From contig NC_088911.1 of the NCBI RefSeq assembly GCF_963576675.1, positions 83,357,256 through 83,421,255 of the forward strand: a stretch of DNA of 64,000 bases. Reading direction: 5' to 3'. Source of the stretch: Euphorbia lathyris (lineage: Eukaryota; Streptophyta; Magnoliopsida; Malpighiales; Euphorbiaceae). Shown in pieces: positions 1-10,455 of the stretch. Under the pieces are notes generated by a model that saw only the letters and a program-made list of their open reading frames with translations, did no database searches and was not told where the DNA came from. The translations under genes and the position numbers were made by a program. Within the stretch, counting starts at the first letter, position 1, and each line of letters begins with the position of its first letter.

Positions 1-1177
1 CAAAGATTGTAGTGCTATAAATGATTGTAATCTTTCCTTAAACAGTTAATGAGAATTTCCATTCCATTCAAATATAGATTCCAATCATTACCTCATCAAT
101 TTCATGATTTGACTTTGATTGTCACGTTATTTTTCTTTTAACACTTTTAGTCAATTTGGACTGTCTTTACTAATATAAAGAGAACTCCAATATCTTTCAA
201 GTCAATGATCGGAATTCTATGATTTATTTTTGTAGTTTCCTCTTAATATTATGACCTAAGAAATGAAAAGGATAATATATATTTTTACCATCAAATCCAG
301 CTTTATATTTGATTAGAGAAGATTTTAAATGAAACTTGATCGCGATTTAAAAAATTACAAGAATAAAAGTTGAATATAAAATTAAACGAAACAATTAACT
401 TAAAATTAGATTAATCATATAAAACGTTAAAATAATATATTTTTCCGTTAGTTTGAATTTAATTATTGTCGGACTCGTCGACATATATTTGAGTTTGTTT
501 GGTCTTAAATGAGATGTTGAGAAATTAGCAAGTAGGAAGATAAAGACGGATGTAAAATAATCATTTTGTTATTATTTAGAAGTACGGAAGAATACAAATA
601 ATATTGTATTTTATGCAAAGATTTCTTGTTTACTTTGACTTTTGCCATAATATTTAACGTTATCCCAAAAAATATACAACAAAGGGATCAAAATTCTAAG
701 CGGTCGCTACCATAATAATTCATTCTTTATTCTTTTTCAATTCTGAGAATCAATCGGAAGAAAGGAGACATCTCCGCAATTCAACCTAACTATTAAGCAA
801 TTAATAGTTGGCCTAATGTTCCCAGCCCCTTCACTTGTTGAAATTTTTATTTTTAAACTCATTGAGTATCTCATTTAATATTTATCATATTTCTCATATT
901 TTAATTTGTCCAAATTAATCATTTTACCTTTCCTAACTTATTAAATATTCTATTTACCATATTAATTCTATAAAAAAAGTAGAAATTCTACTATGACATT
1001 TTCTTTCCTTACACCAATCATCTCCCAATGAGGTAACATGATTCTCTTTTTTCATTGGTTGAGTCTATTGCACCCGGTCCACTGTAGAAGTTTTCCTATA
1101 AAATAGTATTTCTCATCCCTTATGATTCTACGTGGCAGTGACAAATCCCATTTTTATAGAGTTAAGAGGGTAAATAG
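1..1177. other. AT-rich intergenic DNA, left arm of a disrupted repeat
   Basis: I see no gene here. The last 350 bases (about 830-1177) contain stretches that return in inverted and direct form just right of the gypsy element (13269-13440), for example the run 'ttttatag' followed by 'agggtaaata'. The gypsy element therefore probably landed inside an older repeat, perhaps a MITE. This is judged by eye. Confidence 0.5.
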
Positions 1178-1664
1178 TGATGCGGACATCCTAGCTAGAG
1201 CCGGCGGATCCTAGGCGCATCGGATCCTAGACGCATCCTGGCGGATCCTGGGGGGGCACTAGAGTTGGCGGATCACTTGGGCGTACGTGAGGGAGGATCC
1301 TCAAGCTATTCCTGGGCGGATCTTCAGGTTTACTTCCTCCCGAAGGAATTCACCAACAACCCTGACACTCTGTACCTGTACCTTTGTACTGATTGTCGGG
1401 GCGTATTACCTATTTTATCCTTTTGTTGATAACCTTATTGTAAACCTAGTAGGGGTAGTCCTTGTCCTTTTGTTATCATTAGGGGGATGTATTTAAACCC
1501 CATTTTGTAAGGATGAGGCAACTTTTATCAATCAAAAATCATTCTCTTTGAGAACCTAAGGTTTACACCTTGTTATATTGAGATTCACTCCTAGTTTAGC
1601 TAGAGAAGAACCTCTTTGTTGGTTTACGATTAAAACCTTCATTTATCGCTTTCAATCTGTATCA
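1178..1664 (+). repeat. 5' LTR of the gypsy element
   Basis: It begins TG and ends CA and matches 12776-13263 along its whole length with about 17 scattered differences. It contains several copies of a GGCGGATC-like word and a run of seven to eight G near 1250. A candidate TATA-like region lies around 1410-1500. The short open frame inside it (1287-1496) recurs in both LTRs and is not a gene. Confidence 0.95.
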
Positions 1665-1666
1665 GT

Positions 1667-1678
1667 TGGTATCAGAGC
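1667..1678 (+). promoter_or_regulatory. Primer-binding site, initiator tRNA-Met type
   Basis: TGGTATCAGAGC lies two bases after the 5' LTR. It is complementary to the 3' end of plant initiator tRNA-Met, the usual primer for minus-strand DNA synthesis in plant gypsy and copia elements. Confidence 0.9.
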
Positions 1679-1711
1679 CGATCGTTTCCTGATCCGAAAC
1701 TTCTTTTGGCA

Positions 1712-3992
1712 ATGGTTCAACCCCGACAACCGCAAGATTCCATGGAGGCCAGCGACCGGAGATATGAGGAGCTGAGAGAGCACCTCGCGGAACGAATCCA
1801 AGCTAGCATCGAGCGGCAGAAGCAAACTGACCAACGGTTCCAAGAGTTATCCACTTTCCTGGAAAACTTCAAACTGGAGGTCCGTGCCTTAATCAGACCA
1901 GCCGCCGGAGAGTCAGACCCGAGGAAGGGAGGAGTCCTTGAACAACGGCCCCAAAGGCAACCCACACCACCCAGATTGCCATTGACAAATGTCCAACTTC
2001 CACGAATGGGTCCTAAGGATCCTGAGGTAAGAAGACCCAACTTTGTTCTTGTTCATAATGCTGATAGTGATAGCGATGACTTTGAAGATATTGGGGATGA
2101 TGGTGCCTTTCGGACTATGAGGGATTTTGGCCCGATTGACAACAGATGTGTGGACGTTGCTAGGACAAACCTAGATCTAGGAAACTTTGACAGAGATGAT
2201 GCTTTTAGGCTAAAAATAGACTTACCCTCTTTTGGAGGTGAGTTGGATATAGATGGATTCTTAGACTGGTTATCGGAAGTTGAATGTTTCTTTGAGTATG
2301 CTGGGATTCCTGATGAGAGGAAAGTGAGGCTGGTGGCATATCGCTTGAAGGGTGGCGCATCAGTTTGGTGGGATCAGTTGAGGGAAGAAAGAATAAGAGG
2401 GGGCAGAGATCCGATTAGATCTTGGCTACGGATGAAGGCGATGTTGAGGGAGCGGTTCTTACCGCCGGATTATGAGCAGTATATTTACAGCTCCTACAGG
2501 GGATGCTCTCAAGGGACCCGAAGTGTCCATGAATATACCTCAGAGTTCTTAAGGCTTTCGGCAAGGGCCAACTTGTCAGAAACTGAAAGCCAAAAGACCT
2601 CTAGGTATCTAGAAGGGTTGAGATACAACATCCAGGATCGTATTGGCACACAGATGGTGGTTCGGGTACAAGATGCCAGGAATTTAGCCCTCAAGGCTGA
2701 ATCCCAACTAACCGGGAGATCCAGGAGATCCGCCACTGTTGAGTGTACGCCTGGAGGAGGAGGCAATATGAAGTCCTATGACAAAGGCAAACAGGTCGCG
2801 AATTCTAGTGGGGCCAAGTTCAGCAACGCTGGAAGAGGATTTGGAGGAGATACTAGGCCTTACAAGGAGGTACCCATACCACCTAAGAACAACAACCCAT
2901 ACGCCAAGCCAACCCCTTTTAAATGTTTCAGGTGCAATGAGCCAGGCCATAGGTCCAACGAGTGTCCTAGGCGAAAGAGCGCCAACATGATGGAAAGATA
3001 TGAAGATGATTATGAAGAGGGGGATGAAGTGTTTTGTGAACCCTTAGGGGAATACGATGACGAGGCGGATGAGGAAAGACACGCCATTCATGTGATACAT
3101 CGATTATTAGTCTCCAACCGGGTAGAGGGCGATCAGAGGCACCAACTATTCAGGACTCGCTGTCTTGTGAACAGTGGGCGATGCAACGTAATAATTGATA
3201 GTGGTAGCCAGGAGAACATTGTGAGCAGCAGCGCCGTTCGGAAATTCGGGTTGTTGGCGGAGGCGCATCCTGACCCCTACAGAGTTGGATGGATCAAGGA
3301 TGTGGGTGAACTCAGAGTGAACCAGAAGTGTAAGGTCCCTATTGAGATCGGTGAGTATAGGGATGAAGTCTGTTGTGACGTGGTCGATATGGATGCCTGC
3401 CACCTATTATTGGGCAGACCATGGCAATTTGATAACGACGCCATCCATGCCGGAAGAAGGAACACTTACAGATTTATAAAGGATGGGGTGAAGTTCGTAC
3501 TTACGCCAATGATGAGAGAACCAAAGGCCGATAAGAAGTCTACCTTGGTGGTCTGCCCCACACACAAATCATTCGTTAGTGAATGTGAGGAGAGCCAGAT
3601 GGTGTATGTTGTAATGGTGAGGGCGAATCACGAATCATCCCAAAGGGGCGAAAGGGAGATGCCGAATGAAGTGACCCGCCTACTTGGCGAATATCAAGAT
3701 CTGTTCCCCGAAGGGCTGCCAAGTGGGTTACCACTTTTGAGGGACATCCAACATTATATCGATCTTGTGCCTGGGGCTAGTTTACCGAACCTCCCACATT
3801 ATCGAATGAGCTCAAAGGAGAATGACATCATGAGACAGAAAGTGCAGGAACTCATCGAGATGGGATACGTTAGGGAGATCATGAGTCATTGCACCATTCC
3901 AGCTTTACTTACACCCAAGAAGGATGGGTCTTGGCGGATGTGTGTTGACAGCAGAGCCATTAACAAGATCACCATCAAGTACAAGTTCCCAA
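1712..3992 (+). pseudogene. Gypsy gag - protease - start of RT, cut by insertion
   Basis: I take the ATG at 1712 as start; the frame is open a few codons further upstream only through a TTG. In order: a charged N-terminal region, a Retrotrans_gag domain (roughly residues 155-340, with the family motif YRLKGGASVWWDQL), a CCHC zinc knuckle CFRCNEPGHRSNEC near residue 410, an aspartic protease with the catalytic motif IIDSGSQENIV near residue 495, and the first part of RT ending in KKDGSWRMCVDSRAINKI. The frame is undamaged up to the copia insertion at 3993. Beyond it the frame runs only into LTR sequence (stop at 4066). The continuation of the RT ([12 protein letters not shown]) is found after each copia LTR. 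Confidence 0.9.
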
Positions 3993-5333
3993 TGTTGGTC
4001 CCTTATAACGTTACAAGTATAGTTCCAAGGGGGGTTAGGAACTATTTAAACTTTTTCTTAATTTAGGGCAGACTTCTTTTCTTAGGAGAAAAGGTTTTAA
4101 CAGCGGCGCTGAGTAAACAGCAAGATACTGGCTTAGTCAACTGGTGACTAGGTCAGTTTCTTAACTTGAGTCAGGAGATAGCACTTAGAGTCTATTCCTG
4201 AGCTCAGATGTTCGAAGCGCACAACTCAGCTTGACCTCTTTACTTGGTCAGTTTTTGGTTATTTAAGCAAGCAATATATATAATGAGTTTAAGGTAAGAA
4301 ATACGTTACTCAGCAGATTTATCCAGGTTCGGCTTCTAAGCCTACGTCCTGTCCCCGGAACACGTTCCGAGATTTCGAATCCTCTACTGAGCTCTTTAAA
4401 GGCAGAGCCTCAAACCTTTCACAATCTTAGCAACTGAGTATAACAAGAGTACCTTCCTCTATACCTCTACTCAATCCTAATCTCTCGCTGAGTACTATAA
4501 CCGAGTACTCAGCCTCTCATTTCTAATCTCTAGAAATGATAAGTGTTTGTCCTAAACAATGATTGCTAAGACACCTTAGATGATTGAATAATCACTCTAG
4601 ACTTTTACACAAAAGATATGAAATTTAGTGTAAGATTGCTTTGCTTCTTGCTTGCAGAACTTGCGTAGAAATTTGGTCAGCGTAATGGCTTGATCAAGTT
4701 CTGTATTGAATGAAGCTTCTCATGGCACTATTTATAGAGACGTCTTGAGGCATCGGTCATTTCGAATTTCAAAATAACCGTTGGAGGGAAACGGCTTCCT
4801 GTCGTTGTCATCCTGACTTGCTCAGAGCTCTCGGCCAATCAGATTTGAGTATCTTCTGTCCTCGGTCAGCTTTTGGTCAGCTCGGCAGAATGTCTCTCCT
4901 TTTATGGTAAAGTCAACTGGACAGCATACTGTGTCGTCTGAACTTTACCCAAAGTGGAAACACTTTGTCTGGAAGTTTTCCTTAGCCAGCTGCTGTCTTG
5001 TACGCTTTGACGAATCAACTCAGCAGCTTCGTTCCGAAGTTGTTCCCTGAAGATCTTCTAGATCCTTCTTCTGCTGAGTTGCGTTTTGTCCATAACGACA
5101 ACGTTTTGACATACGCGGGCCGAGTTGTCTTGAACTGTTTGACTTGGGCTTTGACTCTTGTATTGGGCTTGGGCCTTTTAATCCTTATGTCTTATAAGCA
5201 ATTTAACTCAACATTGAACAAACACATTAGTAGAATAAATCAAAGCATTTAAACTTAGTGTGTTTAGAATATGTTTTTAATTATACTTAAACAATTTTGT
5301 CAAATCAAAATTATGTGGAAAGGTGTTTCAACA
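3993..5333 (-). repeat. Left copia LTR (3' side of the element), apparently recombinant
   Basis: It matches 9113-10455. I count about 22 substitutions and one 2-base indel, all between 3993 and 5072. From 5073 to 5333, and through the following 200 bp of gypsy sequence, the two copies are identical. A single-history LTR pair should have differences spread evenly, so this LTR looks like a join of two LTRs of different age. Confidence 0.9.
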
Positions 5334-5533
5334 CCCAATCCCAAGGTTGGATGATATGCTGGATCAGCTTGGCGGATCCAAAGTCTTTTCCAAGATTGAC
5401 CTTAGGAGTGGCTATCATCAAATACGGGTTCGGGTTGGGGATGAGTGGAAGACTGCTTTCAAGACCAGAGATGGATTGTATGAGTGGTTAGTAATGCCAT
5501 TCGGGATGACTAACGCCCCCAGTACATTTATGA
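5334..5533 (+). repeat. Duplicated 200-bp piece of gypsy RT, copy 1
   Basis: It is identical by eye to 10456-10655. It encodes the gypsy RT stretch from [12 protein letters not shown] through [10 protein letters not shown] to [13 protein letters not shown]. Here it ends abruptly against copia RT in antisense (from 5534), while copy 2 continues into the rest of the gypsy RT. Copy 2 is therefore the original position and copy 1 the duplicate. Confidence 0.92.
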
Positions 5534-7347
5534 CTGTAGCCCTGAGCTACAAGCCTTGCTTTGTTCCTGACTACATTTCCTTGCTCATCCAGTTTGTTAC
5601 GGAAGACCCATCTTGTTCCAATGGTCTTCTGACTCCTTGGATGTGGCACTAACTCCCATACATCGTTTCTTCTGAATTGGTCAAGTTCCTCTTGCATTGC
5701 GCTCATCCAGAATTCATCTTCCTCAGCATCAGCGAAGTTCTTAGGTTCCTGAACTGAGACGAAGGCTACATTGCTGAGGTACCTCCTGAGTTGATTCCTC
5801 GTCATCAGGGTATTCCCAGCAGAATCAAGGATTGCACTCTCTGAGTGCCCTATTGGAATCCTTATCTCTTTAGGTAGATTTATGTCTTGCGCTGTCTGTG
5901 TTTCAACAATCGCTGCAGAAGTAGACTGGTCAGTGAATACAATCTTAGGTTCACTCTTACTCTTGGTCAGCCTTTTAGTAAATGACTCAGCAGCTGGTTC
6001 TTGGTCAGCGGTTACTAAGTGTGGATCATCCTCGGTCAGTGGCTGGTATCTACCTGCAGGGTTAGTCTCGTCGAACTCAATATGTACTGACTCTTCTAAA
6101 ACTTGAGTTCGTTTATTGAAAACTCTGTATGCTTTGCTGTTTGTTGAGTAGCCTAAAAAGATAGCCTCATCAGCTTTTGAGTCAAACTTTGCTAAGCTAT
6201 ATTTGGTATTCAAAATAAAACATTTACAGCCAAAGGCACGAAAGTATCCAATGTTGGGCTTTCGTCCTTTCCAAAGTTCATAGGGGGTTTTCTTTAATAT
6301 AGGTCTAACTAGAGCCCTATTAAGAATATAGCACGTTGTGTTAACAGTCTCTCCCCAAAAATACTTTGGAAGCCTATGCTCATCCAGCATTGTCCTGGCT
6401 ATTTCAACCAGAGTTCTGTTCTTCCTTTCAACAACCCCATTTTGTTGAGGTGTTCTAGGAGCAGAAAAATTGTGGTCAGTGCCGCTGGCTTCACAGAATT
6501 CAACAAACTTTTGGTTTTTGAATTCTCCACCATTATCACTTCGGATGTGAGCCAATTTTAGGTCTTTATCATTTTCAATTTTTCTAACCAAATTTGAAAA
6601 TGTCTCAAAGGTCTCATCCTTGCTACTCAGCAAGATGACCCAAGTGTACCGAGAGAAGTCATCTATAATGACCAAGGAAAATCTTCTTCCACCCAGACTC
6701 AGCGGCTGGACTGGACCGAAGAGATCCAAGTGCAGTAACTCTAACGGACGCTTAGTTGAGACAATGTTTTTGCTGTGAAAAGATTGTTTGGTTTGTTTTC
6801 CAGCTTGGCAAGCGTGGCATAATTGATCTTTTTCAAATTTAAGTTCAGGCAGTCCCTCAACCAATTGCTTTCTTGCTAATTTGGCCAGGAGGTCCATGCT
6901 TACATGACCAAGTCTCCTGTGCCATAGCCAGGAATTTTCTTCCTTTGATACTAAGCATACAGTTTTTGAAAACTTTTTCTCTAAGTCTAGCATAAAGACA
7001 TTATCTATGCGAGGGGCAGTTAAAATTAACTCATTTGATTTACCCTCGTATATTTTACATCCAATAGCATCAAATATAACCTTTCTCCCATTGTCACATA
7101 GCTGAGCTACGTTGAGTATGTTATATTTGAGTTCGCTGACTAGGGAGACTGACTCAATAGTAGGATTACCTCCGATGGTTCCTGACCCTACTATCTTACC
7201 CTTTTTGTTGTCTCCAAAACTTACACTTCCTCCTCGTTTACGCTCAAACGTGATGAACTGAGTTTCATCACCAGTCATATGCCTCGAGCATGCGCTGTCA
7301 ATATACCACATCTTTGACTTCTCAGCATATCTCAGGCTTACCTGCAT
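5534..7347 (-). pseudogene. Copia pol: protease, integrase and the start of RT, truncated
   Basis: Read on the minus strand from 7347. The protease motif YIDSACSRHMTG is near residue 16. The GAG_pre-integrase zinc-binding region has WLWHRRLGH and LCHACQAGK. The integrase core shows LDLFGP, IRSDNGGEF and QNGVVERKNR, which contain its three acidic catalytic positions. A proline/serine linker follows, then the first RT block with TRWVFRNK and ARLVAQGYS. There the frame crosses at about 5533 into antisense gypsy RT, so the RT catalytic core and RNase H are absent. The integrase itself is uninterrupted. Confidence 0.9.
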
Positions 7348-7487
7348 TGTAACTAGTTACTTTTAGGTACCCAATTCTTTTTGGGTCCTTGCTTGTTAGG
7401 TGCAACAGGTAAAGCATCATATTTTATTTTATGGCGACATATATTGACAGTATGGCCATTCTTTCCACAGAAGTCACAGCTGACCTT

Positions 7488-9050
7488 TTATTTAGGTTGT
7501 CTCACTGACTGGTCAGCACCCCAGTGCTGAGCATGCCAGCACACCTTTGTGGTGTGACCTTTCTTCCCACAGAAGTCACACTGGACATTCCATCTCTGCT
7601 GAGTAACTTGGTACTGAGTTCTCAGAGGGATGTTTCTTTTATTTGGAACCTTTAATTGGTTCTGGATAGTTGTGACGTCCTTTCTCAGTTTCTTCGAAAC
7701 TGATTGGACTTCAGAGACAGACTCATGTATGATCTTCATGTTATCATGCAAAGTTGAGTTGTCCTGAAGAAGGTATCTGAGGTCACTCAGCTTGACCTCT
7801 TCAACCTCATCACAATGCCTGCTGAGTGCTCTAATTTTCTTATTACACTTTTTGACAAGTGTATAGAGATCACTCAGGGCATTACCCATTTCGTTTCTGA
7901 GCTGGGAAAGTGATATTACCTCATTTGATTGCTCCTCACCGTCAGATGCAATGGAGGGGTCAGTATGCTCAGAGACGCACGGCTCAGCAAGTTCGTCAGC
8001 CATGAAGCATATCTTCGCTGACTCGGTGGCCTCAGCTTCTGTTGATGAAGACTCATCACTGTCGCTCCATGTAGCCACCATTGCCTTTTTGCCATTCTTC
8101 TAATCTTTCCTCAGCGTGGGGCAGCTTGACTTTATATGGCCAGTTTGATGACATTCAAAGCATGTAATGGGCTTTGAGTTGTCTTTCTTATATTTGCTGT
8201 CGCTGGAGTCAGCTTTATACTTATCAAACTTTCTGTAAGGCTTCTTAGAATATTTGTCATTCTTCCTGAAGAGCCTTTTCATCTTCCTTGTGAACATAGC
8301 CATCTCCTCATCATCCGTTGAGCTCCCATCAGTGGAGTCAGCTTTCATGACAAGAGACTTCTGCTTCTTGTCTTCAGATTTTTCCTTCACCTCGAAGTTT
8401 TTCATAGATATCTCATGGGTCAGCAACGAGCCGATGAGTTCGTCATATTTGTAGGTGGTTAAATCCTGAGCTTCCTCAACAACGGTCTTCTTTGCTTGCC
8501 AGTCTTTAGGAAGACTCCTGAGTATCTTTTTGACTTGTTCTTCCTCAGTGAAGATCTTCCCAAGTCTCTTGAGCTCATTGATGATGTTGGTAAACCTTGC
8601 ATTCATGTCAGATATGCCCTCATCATTGTTCATCTCGAACAGCTCGTACAGTCTCATCTGCTGGTTCACCTTGGACTCCTTTACTTTATTGGTTCCTTCG
8701 TAGGTGACCTCCAGCTTCTTCCGGATCTCTTGCGCCGACTCACAACCTGAAATTTTATTATATTCTGCAGCATCGAGCGCACAGTGAAGCATATTGAGAT
8801 CATCCTCTGTCCATTTGGCCTCATCTTTTACAACTGTTTGGCCAGCCACAACTTCGACAGGTACAAATGGGCCTTGCACTATAGATAGCCAGGCACTCAT
8901 ATTTGTAGCCTGAATGAAATTTTTCATCCTATTCTTCCAGAAGGTATAGTTAGACCCGAAGAATAGGGGAGGCCGAGTGATGGACAGCCCCTCAGGAAAT
9001 ATCTGAGTTGTTTGGTTTCCAGGGAGAAACCGAGTACTGTTTTCGCCCAT
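7488..9050 (-). pseudogene. Copia gag with several zinc knuckles, broken by stop codons
   Basis: It begins with the ATG at 9050 (minus strand), about 50 bases inside the primer-binding site. The N-terminal part has the copia gag pattern of the DUF4219/UBN2 families (SNYTFWKNRMKNFI). A zinc knuckle CFECHQTGHIKSSC ends the first open part, followed by a TAG at 8100-8102. The same frame then continues without shift into an acidic, serine-rich region and a second knuckle CDFCGKKGHTTKVC. It stops with TAA just below 7488, and a third knuckle (CDFCGKNGHTVNIC) follows further down. The matching frame across the stops says this was one long gag. Confidence 0.82.
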
Positions 9051-9098
9051 AGTAGGGATCAGCTCAAGGTTGTTAAACCTTTTACAGTGAGCTTTTAA

Positions 9099-9110
9099 GC
9101 TCTGATACCA
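9099..9110 (-). promoter_or_regulatory. Copia primer-binding site
   Basis: Reading the minus strand, TGGTATCAGAGC follows the right LTR by two bases. It has initiator tRNA-Met type. This fixes 9113-10455 as the 5' LTR of the copia element and confirms its antisense orientation. Confidence 0.9.
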
Positions 9111-9112
9111 CT

Positions 9113-10455
9113 TGTTGGTCCCTTATAACGTTACAAGTATAGTTCCAAGGGGGGGGTTAGGAACTATTTAAACTTTTTCTTAATTTAGGGCAGACTTCTT
9201 TTCTTAGGAGAAAATGTTTTAACAGCGGCGCTGAGTAAACAGCAAGATACTGGCTTAGTCAACTGGTGACTAGGTCAGTTTCTTAACTTGAGTCAAGAGA
9301 TAGCACTTAGAGTCTATTCCTAAGCTCAGATGTTCGAAGCACACAACTCAGCTTGACCTCTTTACTTGGTCAGTTTTTGGTTATTTAAGCAAGCAATATA
9401 TATAAGGAGTTTAAGGTAAGAAATACGTTACTCAGCAGATTTATCCAGGTTCGGCTTCTAAGCCTACGTCCTGTCCCCGGAACACGTTCCGAGATTTCGA
9501 ATCCTCTACTGAGCTCTTTAAAGGTAGAGCCTCAAACCTTTCACAATCTTAGCAACTGAGTATAACAAGAGTACCTTCCTCTATACCTCTACTCAATCCT
9601 AATCTCTCACTGAGTACTATAACTGAGTACTCAGCCTCTCCTTTCCAATCTCTAGAAATGATAAGTGTTTGTCCTAAACAATGATTGCTAATACACCTTA
9701 GATGATTGAATAATCACTCTAGACTTTTACACAAAAGATATGAAATTTAGTGTAAGATTGCTTTGCTTCTTGCTTGCAGAACTTGCGTAGAAATTTGGTC
9801 AGCGTAATGGCTTGATCAAGTTCTGTATTGAATGAAGCTTCTGATGGAACTATTTATAGAGATGTCTTGAGGCATCGGTCATTTTGAATTTCGAAATAAC
9901 CGTTGAAGGGAAACGGCTTCCTGTTGTTGTCATCCTGACTTGCTCAGAGCTCTCGGCCAATCAGATTTGAGTATCTTCTGTCCTCGGCCAGCTTTTGGTC
10001 AGCTTGGCAGAATGTCTCTCCTTTTATGGTAAAGTCAACTGGACAGCATACTGTGTCGTCTGAACTTTACCCAAAGTGGAAACACTTTGTCTGGAAGTTT
10101 TCCTTAGCCAGCTGCTGTCTTGTACGCTTTGTCGAATCAACTCAGCAGCTTCGTTCCGAAGTTGTTCCCTGAAGATCTTCTAGATCCTTCTTCCGCTGAG
10201 TTGCGTTTTGTCCATAACGACAACGTTTTGACATACGCGGGCCGAGTTGTCTTGAACTGTTTGACTTGGGCTTTGACTCTTGTATTGGGCTTGGGCCTTT
10301 TAATCCTTATGTCTTATAAGCAATTTAACTCAACATTGAACAAACACATTAGTAGAATAAATCAAAGCATTTAAACTTAGTGTGTTTAGAATATGTTTTT
10401 AATTATACTTAAACAATTTTGTCAAATCAAAATTATGTGGAAAGGTGTTTCAACA
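9113..10455 (-). repeat. Right copia LTR (5' LTR of the element)
   Basis: It begins TGTTGGTC and ends TTTCAACA on the plus strand, next to the primer-binding site on one side and the CCCAA target sequence on the other. It is the partner of 3993-5333. Confidence 0.93.

Larger units (their letters stand above)
3993..10455 (-). mobile_element. Ty1/copia LTR retrotransposon, antisense, nested in the gypsy RT and rearranged
   Basis: Two 1.34-kb LTRs (TGTTGG..CAACA) bound it, and gag and pol read on the minus strand. The 5-bp target sequence CCCAA stands before the left LTR (3988-3992) and after each LTR (5334-5338 and 10456-10460). It is not a simple element: after the left LTR come 200 bp of gypsy RT, then the copia interior, broken off inside its RT, then the right LTR and the same 200 bp of gypsy RT again. 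The downstream part of copia RT, all RNase H and the polypurine tract are missing. The gag with several zinc knuckles and the long LTRs suggest a Sirevirus-like lineage; I am not certain of that. Confidence 0.9.

Noticed and set aside
1287..1496. Open frame of 69 codons, repeated at 12886-13095
   Set aside because: Both copies lie in the gypsy LTRs and there is no domain; chance frames in a repeat.
4998..5252. Open frame of 84 codons, repeated at 10120-10374
   Set aside because: Lies in the copia LTRs on the strand opposite to the element; present twice only because the LTR is.
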